Translations under genes and position numbers: made by a program
Notes under the pieces: generated by a model
Seen by the model: only the letters and a program-made list of their open reading frames with translations
Told to the model about the DNA's origin: nothing
The model's database searches: none
Shown: positions 51,687 to 60,142 of the stretch, piece after piece
How the letters are laid out: every line of letters starts with the position of its first letter
Numbering within the stretch: the first letter of the stretch is position 1
Source: Streptomyces scabiei 87.22
GTDB lineage: Bacteria; Actinomycetota; Actinomycetes; Streptomycetales; Streptomycetaceae
DNA: 64,000 bases
Assembly (NCBI RefSeq): GCF_000091305.1
Contig: NC_013929.1
Coordinates: 7,254,001 to 7,318,000 of the forward strand
Direction of reading: 5' to 3'

Positions 51687-52342
51687 TCAGCCCAGAATGA
51701 GGGGCAATTTCACCTCAAGGGCAACGAGTTCGGCCTTCTCCGCCTCCGTCGCGGCCTTACGCCCCGTCCCGGCCAACAGCACATCCTCGTCCGTGAAGGA
51801 CGCGGGGAACGCCGTGCCCGCGATCCGTTCCAGTGCCGTACGGGAATGGGACAGGGACGCGGGGGAGGGGCCGGGGCAGTCGGGAGGTGGGCGGTGAGGT
51901 CCAGGTGGTGGAGGGTCCACTCCAGGACGTACGCCGTGAGGTAGTCCTCGACCGTGAGGACCTGGCCCTGGGTGGTCACGCGGGCCGTGGGGTCTGCGAG
52001 TTTGGCCGCTCGGGCGGCCGCCGCGCCCACGTCGTCCAGGTGGAACTTGAGGAGGGCCATGTCCTCGTACGCCGCCGCCAGGCGGACCGTCAGCGCCGAC
52101 AGTGGGTCCTCGGCGGCCGGGGGCCCGTTCGTGACGTGCCAGTATGTCGTCGCGTCGGCTGTGGGGGTCCCGTCCGCCGGGGTCGCCAGGGTGATCAGGA
52201 CGTCCTGTGCGTCGATGATCAGGTGGTAGGCGAGGTCTCTCACCAGCCAGCTCGCGCAGCCCGAGGGCTGGGAGAAGTCCTCGTCCGCGAGGGCCGCGAC
52301 CGTTGCGCGCAGCGCTGACCAGGCGTGTGAGAAAAGGTCCAC
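51687..52342 (-). pseudogene. Maleylpyruvate isomerase N-terminal-domain protein, frameshifted
   Basis: From GTG at 52340-52342 the first frame encodes 'DLFSHAWSALRATVAALADEDFSQPSGCASWLVRDLAYHLIIDAQDVL' and continues to 'WTLHHLDLTAHLP', a clear DinB-like/maleylpyruvate isomerase N-terminal (mycothiol-dependent) domain. It then turns into Pro/Arg-rich sequence. A one-base shift around 51870-51885 restores 'PGPSPASLSHSRTALERIAGTAFPASFTDEDVLLAGTGRKA', the expected C-terminal part, ending at 51687. In actinobacteria such proteins often use mycothiol. A true deletion or a sequencing error in the GGGGCC-rich tract is equally possible. Intact, it would have about 218 residues. Confidence 0.75.
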
Positions 52343-52502
52343 CCCTGGAAGGTAGTGCAGACGCGGTTCTATCCATTGACCCTGCGCCGGGCACGCGCTT
52401 TCATCGCCCGCATCACCCTCGTGAGTCCTGTGCGCAGGGCCGGGGCGGCGGGGTGCAGGGGGTGGCTGGGGCTGTCCCCGATGAAACGGGGAGCCGAGTT
52501 TG

Positions 52503-53753
52503 ATGAGACCTTCCTTACGCCTGCTCGTGAACGCCGTTCTGCTGGCGGGTGTTGTGACTCCCGTCCTGCCCGCGCAGGCCGACGGCGGGGGCGCGGCGCC
52601 GGGCCTCGCCCCGCACACCGAGCGGATCAGTGTCGCGCCCGACGGCACCACCGGCGGCAACAACCACTCCACCGACCCCGTCGTCAGCGCGGACGGGCGC
52701 GTCGTCGCCTTTCTGTCCTCGGCCACCAACCTGGGGTCCGGCACGGACGTGCGCAACAGCGTGTACTACCGGACCGGGCCCGGGGAGCCGTTGCGGCGCG
52801 TCGTCGTGCCGGGGGAGACGACCTCCACCCCTCAACTGTCCGACTCCGGGCGGTATCTGACCTTCGGCTCGTACGCGGTCGCGACCGCCACCTCCTCCGT
52901 ATACGTCATGGACCTGAGTACCGGAGACGCGCAGCGGCTGGCGCCCGCCCTGCCCGACGGCTACCAGGCCTCGTACGGCATCGCGCCGATCAGTGCCGAC
53001 GGACGGTACGTCGCCTTCGTCGCCCGGCCCGCCGTCGATCCGGAGTCGGGCGCCTTCTCCTGCCGGGTCATGCTGCTCGACCGGAAGACGGGCGCGGTGC
53101 GGCGGGTCAGCCGGACATCGGATGGGTCGGGCGGGTCCAAAAACTTCCATCGGTGCGAACAGATCTCCATCAGCGCGGACGGGCGCAAGGTCGCCTATCT
53201 GGAGGGGTACTCCGGGCCCGCCCCCGACGACCAGGGCGACATCCTCGTCTACGACCGCCGGAGTGGGCGTACCGTGCAGGCCGACGTCACCCATGACGGG
53301 GCGGCGGCCAGCACCTCCGCGGTCGCGCCGGTGCTGAGCGCCGACGGCTCCAAGGTCGCCTTCAACTCGATGGCCACCAACCTGGTCCCGCAGCCCGACA
53401 CCAACAACGGCTGGAACGCCTTCGTCCGTGACCTGCGCACCGGCACGCTCAAGCGGTACGACGGCCACAACCCCGCCGATCTCACCCTCGTCTCGGACCT
53501 GTCCCGCGACGGCTCGAAGCTGCTGCTCAACACGGCGGACGCGAACCGCTCCACACTCGGGCTGATCCTGCGCGACCTGTGCACCGGGCAGGAGGAACTG
53601 TTGTCGCCGGGCCAGGACGGCAGGCCCCTCACCGTGGGCAAGGCGGCGCTGAGCGCGGACGAGTCCACGGTCGTCTTCGACTCCTACTACCCCGGCCTCG
53701 TCCCCGAGGACACCAACCTCATCGGGGACGTGTTCGTCCGCACCCGGAGCTGA
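52503..53753 (+). CDS. Secreted TolB-like (PD40) beta-propeller protein
   Basis: A protein of 416 residues. Seen: a signal peptide (residues 1-26, 'RLLVNAVLLAGVVTPVLPAQA'), then six or so repeats of the type 'VSADGRVVAFLSSATNL', 'ISADGRKVAYLEG', 'LSADGSKVAFNSMATNL' and 'LSADESTVVFDS', the PD40 blades of a TolB-type propeller. No catalytic motif or peptidase domain follows. Such exported propellers probably bind cell-surface or carbohydrate ligands; function is unknown. ATG at 52503 is chosen; a TTG just upstream is also possible. Confidence 0.88.
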   Translation: MRPSLRLLVNAVLLAGVVTPVLPAQADGGGAAPGLAPHTERISVAPDGTTGGNNHSTDPVVSADGRVVAFLSSATNLGSGTDVRNSVYYRTGPGEPLRRVVVPGETTSTPQLSDSGRYLTFGSYAVATATSSVYVMDLSTGDAQRLAPALPDGYQASYGIAPISADGRYVAFVARPAVDPESGAFSCRVMLLDRKTGAVRRVSRTSDGSGGSKNFHRCEQISISADGRKVAYLEGYSGPAPDDQGDILVYDRRSGRTVQADVTHDGAAASTSAVAPVLSADGSKVAFNSMATNLVPQPDTNNGWNAFVRDLRTGTLKRYDGHNPADLTLVSDLSRDGSKLLLNTADANRSTLGLILRDLCTGQEELLSPGQDGRPLTVGKAALSADESTVVFDSYYPGLVPEDTNLIGDVFVRTRS

Positions 53754-53809
53754 GCCGCCGGGCCGCCCGACCGCGGCCTACGGTGAGGGCGGCCCGGTGC
53801 GGGCCGCCC

Positions 53810-54676
53810 TCACCCGGTCACCTTCAGCACCCCCGCCAACCGCGCCCACGCCTTCCGAGGCAGCGCATCCCCCGCCCCCTCCTCCAGCACCTGCAGCGCC
53901 ACATGGTCCGCCCCCGCCGTGTGGAACTCGTCCACCCGCGCCCGGATCCGGTCGTCCTCGCCCCACGCGTACACCGCGTCGACGAGCCGGTCGCTGCCGC
54001 CGTCCGCCAGGTCCGCCTCGGTGAAGCCGAGGCGGAGGAAGGTGTTCGTGTAGTTCGGGAGGGTCAGGTAGAAGGCCAGGTGGGCGCGGGCGATCGTCCG
54101 GGCGCGGTCCGCGTCGGGTTCCAGGATCACCTTCAGTTCGGGGGCCAGGAGCGAGTCCTCGCCCAGCGCCTCCCGCGCCTCGGCCGTGTGTTCCGGCGTC
54201 ACCAGGTACGGGTGGGTGCCGGCCGCGCGGTCGCGGGCGAGGCGGAGCATGCGCGGGCCGAGCGCGGCGAGAACCCGGCGGTCGGCGGGCACTCCCGCCG
54301 TGTCCAGGGCGTCGAGGTAGGCGACCATCGCCGCGTACGGGTGCCGGTACTGCTCGGCGAGCTTCGCGTGGCTGACGCCGAGGCCGAGGAGGAAGCGGCC
54401 GGGGTGGTCGGCTTCCAGCTCGGCGAAGCGTACGGCCGTTTCGGCGGCCTCGTGCTGCCAGATGCTCTGGATGCCGGTGGCGACGGTGAGGTGTGACGTC
54501 GCCTCGACGAGCGGGACGGCATGCTGGACGGTCGTGCTGCCGCCGAGCCAGATCGTTCCGAAGCCCAGCTTCTCCAACTCCGCTGCTGCCTCGCCGAGTT
54601 CACCGCGCCGGGCGGGGTCCTCCGAGCGCAGTCCGATGCTCCAGATGCCGTAGCGGCCGAGGTTTTGTTTCACCAT
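53810..54676 (-). CDS. LLM-class (F420- or FMN-dependent) oxidoreductase
   Basis: A protein of 288 residues with a TIM-barrel luciferase-like pattern: 'GRYGIWSIGL' at the start, 'LEKLGFGTIWLGGSTT', 'ATSHLTVATGIQSIW', 'HPGRFLLGLGVSH' and a C-terminal 'EFHTAGADHVALQVL'. The last resembles the TIGR03620-type family of actinobacterial LLM oxidoreductases, usually F420-dependent. The start is ATG at 54674-54676; an upstream in-frame start would run into the tandem repeats. The substrate is unknown. Divergent from the GH43 operon, whose regulatory region it shares. Confidence 0.88.
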   Translation of the reverse strand: MVKQNLGRYGIWSIGLRSEDPARRGELGEAAAELEKLGFGTIWLGGSTTVQHAVPLVEATSHLTVATGIQSIWQHEAAETAVRFAELEADHPGRFLLGLGVSHAKLAEQYRHPYAAMVAYLDALDTAGVPADRRVLAALGPRMLRLARDRAAGTHPYLVTPEHTAEAREALGEDSLLAPELKVILEPDADRARTIARAHLAFYLTLPNYTNTFLRLGFTEADLADGGSDRLVDAVYAWGEDDRIRARVDEFHTAGADHVALQVLEEGAGDALPRKAWARLAGVLKVTG

Positions 54677-54710
54677 GCAGGGACCAACCCGCCTGCCTCC
54701 GTGATCTATT

Positions 54711-54821
54711 CCAGGGCCAGGTGTCACAAGATCCAGGGCCAGGTGTCACAAGATCCAGGGGCAGGTGACACATGATCCAGGGTCCGATGGCACAAGATCC
54801 AAAGCCCCGGCGGCACAAAAT
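54711..54821. repeat. Five tandem 22-bp repeats in the LLM/GH43 intergenic region
   Basis: 'CCAGGGCCAGGTGTCACAAGAT' occurs identically at 54711 and 54733, then with substitutions at 54755 and 54777, and in a 23-base decayed form at 54799. The 22-base period equals two helical turns, so a protein binding each unit would sit on one DNA face. No spacers differ between units, so this is not a CRISPR array. A role in regulation of the flanking genes is possible but unproven. Confidence 0.9.
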
Positions 54822-54895
54822 CCCGGCACATCGTGTCGCATCCATTGACGCCTCTCCTGTCTCACCCTTACCTTCTGGCCGAAGTTACGCACAAG

Positions 54896-54911
54896 GTTCG
54901 CTATATCGAAC
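54896..54911. promoter_or_regulatory. IclR/LacI-like palindrome upstream of the GH43 operon
   Basis: GTTCG-CTATAT-CGAAC is a perfect 5-bp dyad with a 6-base AT-rich centre, resembling IclR-type operators ('GTTCGnnATnnCGAAC'). It lies 39 bases before the first GH43 start. A possible promoter TTGACG (54845) with a weak -10 (TTACCT, 17 bases later) lies upstream, so binding here could block elongation or an alternative promoter. Confidence 0.5.
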
Positions 54912-54949
54912 AATCCTCCCCTCCAGAGCCGCCCCCGAAGGGACTTGTC

Positions 54950-56455
54950 GTGTTCCGCATTCAAGTCCGTCACTGGGTGACACTGAGCGCCGCGCTGCTG
55001 GCCCTCTTCGCGTCACTCCTCGCCGTCCAGCCTTTGGCCTCGCCCGCCGCCGCGGCCGACGGCAGGCCGTTCACCAACCCGGTCAAGTCACAGAAGGGCG
55101 CCGACCCTTGGCTGGAGTACTACAACGGCAACTACTACCTGGTGACGACCTCGTTCACCGGTGAGCTGACCATGCGGAAGTCGCCCACGCTGGCCGGGCT
55201 GAGCACCGCGCCCAGTGTGCAGGTGTGGTCGGACAGCACGAGCAGCCGCAACTGGAACATGTGGGCCCCGGAGATCCACTTCTTCGACGGCAAGTGGTAC
55301 CTGTACTACTCCGCCGGGCCGCGCGCCTCCGCCTGCTGCGACGACCAGCGGACGTACGTACTGGAGAGCGCGGGGTCCGACCCCATGGGGCCGTACACCT
55401 TCAAGAACCAGCTCGCCGGGTCCAACCTCAACCCGGGCGGCTGGCTCATCGACGCCAGTGTGCTCAAGCACGACGGCAAGCTGTACCTGGTCGGCAGCGG
55501 TTCGGCCGGCGGCAGCAAGCAGAGCCTCGTCATCGCGCCGCTCAGCAACCCCTACACCCTCGCCTCCACCACCTTCACCGTCATCTCCAGCCCGACCCTG
55601 ACCTGGGAGACGCAGAGCGGTGAGGTGAACGAGGGGCCCGAGCCGCTCTACCGGGGCGGCCGTACCTTCCTCGTGTACTCCGCGAGCGCCTGCTGGGGCC
55701 CCGACTACAAGCTCGGGCAGCTCGAACTCACCGGCGCCGACCCGCTGCTGGCCTCCTCCTGGACGAAGAAACAGACGCCGGTCTTCCAGCGCAACGACGC
55801 GAGCGGCGTCTACGCGCCCGGCCACAACGGGTTCTTCACCTCGCCGGACGGCACCGAGAACTGGATCGTCTACCACGCCAACGACGCGGCGGGCGACGCC
55901 TGCGACAACGGCCGGACCACCCGCGCGCAGAAGTTCACCTGGAACGCGGACGGTACGCCGAACTTCGGCACCCCGGTCGCCCTCGGGGCCACCCTCGCCG
56001 GGCCTTCCGGTGAGACCGCGACGACGCCGACCGCGTACACCCTCGTCAACCGCAACAGCGGCAAGTGCCTGGACGTCAGCGGCGGCAACGCGGCCGACGG
56101 CGCGAACATCCTGCAGTGGACCTGCAACGGCGGGGCCAACCAGAAGTGGCGGATCGAGGACCGCGCCGACGACACCAGCCGTCTGGTCAACGTCGCCACC
56201 GGCAAGGTCGCCGACATCGCCGAGTGCGCAGCCGCCGACGGCACCGACGTACGTCAGTGGTCGTGGCTGAACAACAACTGCCAGAAGTTCCGCCTGGTCT
56301 ACCTCGGCGGAGACCACGTCCGGATCGTCAACGCCTCCACCGGCAAGGTCATGGACGTCGCCGACTGCGGAACGGCCGACGGCACCGACGTACGCCAGTG
56401 GTCCTGGCTGAACAACACCTGCCAGCAGTGGCGGCTCGTCCCCACGACCGCCTGA
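54950..56455 (+). CDS. Secreted GH43 glycosidase (arabinanase/xylosidase-like) with ricin-type lectin domain
   Basis: A protein of 501 residues from GTG with an AAGGGAC site. Seen: a signal peptide (to about 'SPAAAA', residue 36); a five-bladed GH43 propeller with general base D52 ('GADPWLEYYNGNYYLV'), a middle Asp in 'WLIDASVLKHDGKLYLV' and acid Glu in 'VNEGPEPLYRGGRTF'; and a C-terminal ricin B-type beta-trefoil (about 365-500) with 'GKCLDVSGG', 'GKVADIAECAAADGTDVRQW' and 'GKVMDVADCGTADGTDVRQW', each repeat ending QxW-like. It should hydrolyse arabinan- or xylan-type side chains outside the cell, with the trefoil aiding sugar binding. Exact specificity cannot be read by eye. First gene of a two-gene operon. 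Confidence 0.92.
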   Translation: MFRIQVRHWVTLSAALLALFASLLAVQPLASPAAAADGRPFTNPVKSQKGADPWLEYYNGNYYLVTTSFTGELTMRKSPTLAGLSTAPSVQVWSDSTSSRNWNMWAPEIHFFDGKWYLYYSAGPRASACCDDQRTYVLESAGSDPMGPYTFKNQLAGSNLNPGGWLIDASVLKHDGKLYLVGSGSAGGSKQSLVIAPLSNPYTLASTTFTVISSPTLTWETQSGEVNEGPEPLYRGGRTFLVYSASACWGPDYKLGQLELTGADPLLASSWTKKQTPVFQRNDASGVYAPGHNGFFTSPDGTENWIVYHANDAAGDACDNGRTTRAQKFTWNADGTPNFGTPVALGATLAGPSGETATTPTAYTLVNRNSGKCLDVSGGNAADGANILQWTCNGGANQKWRIEDRADDTSRLVNVATGKVADIAECAAADGTDVRQWSWLNNNCQKFRLVYLGGDHVRIVNASTGKVMDVADCGTADGTDVRQWSWLNNTCQQWRLVPTTA

Positions 56456-56475
56456 ACCAGGAGACACCCCTACCC

Positions 56476-57924
56476 ATGAGACAGCTCTTCACCAAGGCCG
56501 CCGTGGCCGGTGCCGCGGCCCTCGCCGTGCTCACCACCATGGCCACCCCCGCCCAGGCGGCCGCGCCGGCCTCGCCCGCCGTCACCTTCACCAACCCGGT
56601 GGCCGAGCAGCGGGCCGACCCGCACATCTTCAAGCACACCGACGGCTACTACTACTTCACGGCCACCGTCCCCGCCTACGACAAGATCGTCATGCGGCGG
56701 TCCACCACCCTCCAGGGCCTCGCCACGGCAGCGGAGACCACCATCTGGACCAAGCACGCCAGCGGTGAGATGGGCGCCCATATCTGGGCCCCGGAGATCC
56801 ACTTCATCGACGGCAAGTGGTACGTCTACTTCACGGCCGGCTCCTCCAACGACATCTGGAAGATCCGCCCGTACGTCCTGGAGACCAGCGCCGCCAACCC
56901 GATCGCCGGCACCTGGACCGAGAAGGGCCGCATCTCCCTTCCGCTCGACACCTTCTCGCTCGACGCGACGACCTTCACCGTGGGCGGCACCCGTTACCTG
57001 AGCTGGGCGCAGAACGACCCGGCGGTCGGCGACGGCACCAACATCTACCTGGCGAAGATGTCCAACCCCTGGACGATCCAAGGCAGTCCGGTCATGATCT
57101 CCCGGCCCACCAATGCCTGGGAGAAGGTCGGCCACACCGTCAACGAGGGCCCTGCGGTCATCCAGCGGGGCGGCAAGGTCTTCATGACCTTCTCGGCCGC
57201 AGCCACCGACGCCAACTACTGCCTCGGCCTGCTGACCGCCTCCGACTCGGCCGACCTGATGAATCCGGTCTCCTGGGCCAAGACCCCCACCCCGGTGTTC
57301 ACCAGCAACGCCAGAACCGGCCAGTACGGCCCCGGTCACAACACCTTCACCACGTCCGAGGACGGAAAGTCCGACATCCTCGTCTACCACGACCGCAACT
57401 ACAAGGACATCAACGGCGACCCGCTCAACGACCCCAACCGCCGCACCCGTTACCAGAAGCTGTACTGGAACGCCGACGGCACACCCAACTTCGGCATCCC
57501 CGTCGCCGACGGCGCGACCCCGGTCCGGCTCTCGTCGTTCAACTACCCGGACAAGTTCATCCGGCACTGGGAGTACCGCGCCAAGCTGGAGGGCAACGTC
57601 ACCAACCTCGCCGACTCGCAGTTCCGGATCGTCACCGGTCTGACGGGCAGCGGCACGGTCTCGCTGGAGTCGGCTAACTTCCCCGGCTACTACCTCCGCC
57701 ACAAGAACAACGAGGTGTGGGTGGAGAAGGACGACGGTACGGCCCTCTTCGACGCCGACGCCTCCTTCTTCCAGCGGGCCGGTCTCGCCGACACCGCGGC
57801 CGGGGTCTCGTACGAGGCGTACAACTTCCCCGGCCGGTACATCCGGCACTACGAGAACCTGATGTACACCCAGCCGGTCAGCACGGCCCTCGACCGGCAG
57901 GACGCCACGTTCTACAAGGAGTAG
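56476..57924 (+). CDS. Secreted GH43 arabinofuranosidase-like protein with AbfB-type domain
   Basis: A protein of 482 residues. Seen: signal peptide (residues 1-29, 'VAGAAALAVLTTMATPAQA'), GH43 base D48 in 'RADPHIFKHTDGYYYF', the middle Asp in 'SLDATTFTVGGTRYL' and Glu in 'VNEGPAVIQRGGKVF', then an AbfB-type beta-trefoil (about 350-482) with 'SFNYPDKFIRHWEY', 'SANFPGYYLRHKNN' and 'YNFPGRYIRHYEN', whose three repeats bind arabinose side chains. It starts 20 bases after the first GH43 gene, so both are cotranscribed. The pair differ enough to have distinct substrates, suggesting cooperation on arabinan or arabinoxylan. Confidence 0.93.
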   Translation: MRQLFTKAAVAGAAALAVLTTMATPAQAAAPASPAVTFTNPVAEQRADPHIFKHTDGYYYFTATVPAYDKIVMRRSTTLQGLATAAETTIWTKHASGEMGAHIWAPEIHFIDGKWYVYFTAGSSNDIWKIRPYVLETSAANPIAGTWTEKGRISLPLDTFSLDATTFTVGGTRYLSWAQNDPAVGDGTNIYLAKMSNPWTIQGSPVMISRPTNAWEKVGHTVNEGPAVIQRGGKVFMTFSAAATDANYCLGLLTASDSADLMNPVSWAKTPTPVFTSNARTGQYGPGHNTFTTSEDGKSDILVYHDRNYKDINGDPLNDPNRRTRYQKLYWNADGTPNFGIPVADGATPVRLSSFNYPDKFIRHWEYRAKLEGNVTNLADSQFRIVTGLTGSGTVSLESANFPGYYLRHKNNEVWVEKDDGTALFDADASFFQRAGLADTAAGVSYEAYNFPGRYIRHYENLMYTQPVSTALDRQDATFYKE

Positions 57925-57934
57925 ACCGGCCGCG

Positions 57935-57966
57935 GCGGACCCTCACTCCGGCGGACCCTCACTCCG
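57935..57966. repeat. Perfect 16-bp tandem duplication at the 3' end of the response regulator gene
   Basis: 'GCGGACCCTCACTCCG' is repeated at 57935 and 57951. The second copy contains the response regulator stop codon (57959-57961). The duplication leaves the protein unchanged because the extra copy falls downstream of the stop. Confidence 0.9.
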
Positions 57967-58636
57967 GCGGGGTGACCCGCACCAGGCCCGACTGGTACGC
58001 CATGACGACCAGTTGGGCCCGGTCGCGGGCCCCCAGCTTCGTCATCGCCCGGTGGACGTGGGTCCGTACCGTCAGCGGGCTGACGTACAGCTTCTCCGCG
58101 ATCTCGTCGTTGGAGCTGCCCTCGGCGGCCAGGGACATCACCTCGCGTTCACGGCTGGTGAGCGTGGTCAGCCGCTCGGGGGTGGTGAGCCGGCTGCCGG
58201 GGGCCGGGGCGGCGAGGAAACGGGTGATGAGCGTACGGGTGGCGGCGGGGGACAGGAGCGTGTCGCCCGCGGCCACCGTGCGGATGCCGTCGAGGAGCAG
58301 GTCGGCGGTGACGTCCTTGCCCAGGAAGCCGCTGGCGCCGGAGCGCAGCGCCTGGGCCACGTACTCGTCGATCTCGAAGGTCGTGAGGATCAGGACGCGG
58401 GTGTCGGCCAGTTCCTCGTCGGCGCAGATCACGGACGTGGCGGTGAGCCCGTCGGTGCCGGGCATCCGGATGTCCATGAGGACCACGTCGGGGCGGTGGA
58501 CGCGGACGAGGTCGACCGCCTCCCGACCGTCGGCGGCCTCGGCGACCACCTCCATGTCCGGGCAGGAGTCGACGAGGATCCGGAACGTGGCCCGCAGCAG
58601 GGCCTGGTCGTCGGCGAGCAGGACGCGAATGGTCAT
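57959..58636 (-). CDS. NarL/LuxR-family response regulator
   Basis: A protein of 225 residues. Seen: a receiver domain with acidic pocket 'ADDQ' (9-10) and phosphoacceptor D55 in 'VVLMDIRMPGTDG', and a C-terminal LuxR helix-turn-helix ('LTSREREVMSLAAEGSSNDEIAEKLYVSPLTVRTHVHRAMTKLGARDR'). It follows a sensor kinase gene on the same strand and forms a two-component pair. Between the two genes are 33-bp tandem repeats and a predicted small reading frame, so expression of the regulator may be uncoupled or re-tuned relative to the kinase. Target genes unknown. Confidence 0.95.
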   Translation of the reverse strand: MTIRVLLADDQALLRATFRILVDSCPDMEVVAEAADGREAVDLVRVHRPDVVLMDIRMPGTDGLTATSVICADEELADTRVLILTTFEIDEYVAQALRSGASGFLGKDVTADLLLDGIRTVAAGDTLLSPAATRTLITRFLAAPAPGSRLTTPERLTTLTSREREVMSLAAEGSSNDEIAEKLYVSPLTVRTHVHRAMTKLGARDRAQLVVMAYQSGLVRVTPPE

Positions 58637-58763
58637 GGTGCTGTTTTACTTCCGCTCGTCGATCGTCATGGTGCTGTTCCGCTTCCGCTCGTCGATCGGC
58701 ATGGTGCCGTTCTGCTTCCGCAGGTCGATCGTCATCGTGCCGTTCTACTTCCGCAGTTCATGG
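58635..58763. repeat. 33-bp tandem repeats spanning the kinase-regulator junction
   Basis: Units start at 58635, 58668, 58701 and 58734 (last copy partial and merging with the kinase 3' end). On the plus strand they begin 'ATGGTGCTGTT…' or 'ATGGTGCCGTT…', with a few substitutions per copy. On the minus strand each unit reads as an 11-residue peptide of the form MxIDxRKxxxT, and one end matches the kinase C-terminus (ELRK-stop-NGT) while the other leads into the regulator start (MTI). Confidence 0.9.
58646..58735 (-). CDS. Possible 29-residue repeat peptide between kinase and regulator
   Basis: ATG at 58733-58735 opens a frame that reads three imperfect copies of MxIDxRK-x3-T and ends at TAA 58646-58648, 10 bases before the regulator ATG. 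It is fully made of the 33-bp repeats. No clear ribosome site precedes it, though it lies just after the kinase stop, where reinitiation could occur. It may be a by-product of tandem duplication and not a gene; translation is unproven. Confidence 0.3.
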   Translation of the reverse strand: MTIDLRKQNGTMPIDERKRNSTMTIDERK

Positions 58764-60025
58764 GTGGCGGCTGCCGCGTCCGGTGCGGGGGCGGTGGGGC
58801 GGGTGCGGGCGCGGGGGCGCAGGGGGAGGTCGGTGGTGACCTCGAAGCCGCCCTCGGGACGGCGGCCGGCGCTCAGGCAGCCGCCGACGGACTGGGCGCG
58901 CTCGCGCATGCCGATGAGGCCGAAGCCCCGGCCCGGTCCGGGAGGGCCGCCGGGGGCGGGCGCGCCGTCGTCGGTGACCGTGATCGTCAGATGGGCCTCC
59001 TCGTACACGAGGCGTATGCGCGCCGCGTCCACGGCGGCGTGCTTGCTGACGTTGGTGAGGGCCTCCTGCACGATCCGGTAGGCGGTCAGGTCCACGCCGG
59101 GGTCGAGCGGCCCGGGGACACCCTCCGTGGCGACGGTGACCGTGAGACCGGCGGACTCGCAGGCCACCGTCAGCTCCGGGAGCTGGCCGAGGCCGGGGGT
59201 GGGCGCCAGCGGGGCCTCGGGGTCGTCGGGCCGGCGCAGCACCCCGACGGTGCCCTTCAGCTCGCGCAGCGCCGCCGAGGTGGTGGCGGTCAGGTCGGTG
59301 AGGATGCGGTGGGCCTGCTCCGGATCCGTACGGGTGAGGTGTGCGGCGGTGCCCGCCTGGGCGTTGGCCAGGGCCAGATGGTGGGCGACCACGTCGTGCA
59401 GGTCGCGGGCGATACGCATCCGTTCCTCGGTGACCCGCAGCCGGGCCTCCTCCTCCCTGGTGCGCTCGGCGTGCTCGGCGCGGGCCTGCACCGACTTCAG
59501 ATAGGCCCGCCGCACCAGCGTGCCCCGGCCCGCGGCGAGCGGCAGCAGCAGCCAGAACGCCGGGCCGATGGTCCTGAGCACCAGCGAGAGCTGGTCCATG
59601 GAGTCGGAGAACACCGCGGCCAGCGTCATCGCCGCGATGGTGGTGCAGCCGTAGACACGGGTGGTCCGGCGGTCGGTGAGCGAGGCCAGCCAGTACAGCG
59701 ACGCCATGATCGGCGCCAGCAGCAGGGGAGTGAGCAGATAGCCCAGCGCGACGGCGACGCAGGTGCAGACGGCGGTCACGACGAGGGTGAGGCGCGGATA
59801 GGCGCGGTGCTTCAGCAGCGCGAGACACGACACGCCCATGAGCGCCACACCGACCTTGTCCTGGTCCGGAGGCCTGGCGCCCGGCAGGGTGAGCGCGCTG
59901 CCGAGGGTGGCGCAGCCCATCAGCGCCAGGGCAAGCACCAGGTCGACGACGACGTGGTGGCGGTCGGAGAACTCCTCCAGGCGGTCCGTGTAACGCCGTT
60001 CCCGGCTGAGGGGACGAAGGCTCAT
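58745..60025 (-). CDS. NarL-type sensor histidine kinase
   Basis: A protein of 426 residues from ATG 60023-60025, which has a CGGAG site nine bases upstream; a GTG at 60065-60067 is less likely. Seen: about six hydrophobic helices in the first 190 residues, then a HisKA_3 dimerisation domain with 'RMRIARDLHDVVAHHLALANAQAG' (phosphorylated His) and a HATPase with 'RIVQEALTNVSKHA' (N box) and 'GRGFGLIGMRERA' (G box). A sensor with no extracytoplasmic loop domain suggests detection within the membrane. Pair of the downstream response regulator. Confidence 0.93.
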   Translation of the reverse strand: MSLRPLSRERRYTDRLEEFSDRHHVVVDLVLALALMGCATLGSALTLPGARPPDQDKVGVALMGVSCLALLKHRAYPRLTLVVTAVCTCVAVALGYLLTPLLLAPIMASLYWLASLTDRRTTRVYGCTTIAAMTLAAVFSDSMDQLSLVLRTIGPAFWLLLPLAAGRGTLVRRAYLKSVQARAEHAERTREEEARLRVTEERMRIARDLHDVVAHHLALANAQAGTAAHLTRTDPEQAHRILTDLTATTSAALRELKGTVGVLRRPDDPEAPLAPTPGLGQLPELTVACESAGLTVTVATEGVPGPLDPGVDLTAYRIVQEALTNVSKHAAVDAARIRLVYEEAHLTITVTDDGAPAPGGPPGPGRGFGLIGMRERAQSVGGCLSAGRRPEGGFEVTTDLPLRPRARTRPTAPAPDAAAATHELRK

Positions 60026-60142
60026 CGGTGACTCCGGTCGGTGGACTGGGACCATCGTGGTCGACACGGCGGGGGAACGCCCCGGGGGCCGCCCGTGTCC
60101 TTCGCCACGGGCGGCCCCGGTGGGGGCGGGGGAGCAGCCGGA

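Noticed and set aside
9939..51700. An attachment-site duplication of the rnpB 3' end at the right edge of the island
   Set aside because: No direct repeat of the rnpB 3' end was seen near 51.6 kb and no integrase gene was found in the window, so site-specific integration is not supported.
54711..54821. Possible CRISPR array
   Set aside because: The units are contiguous 22-bp tandem repeats without unique spacers and there are no cas genes in the window.
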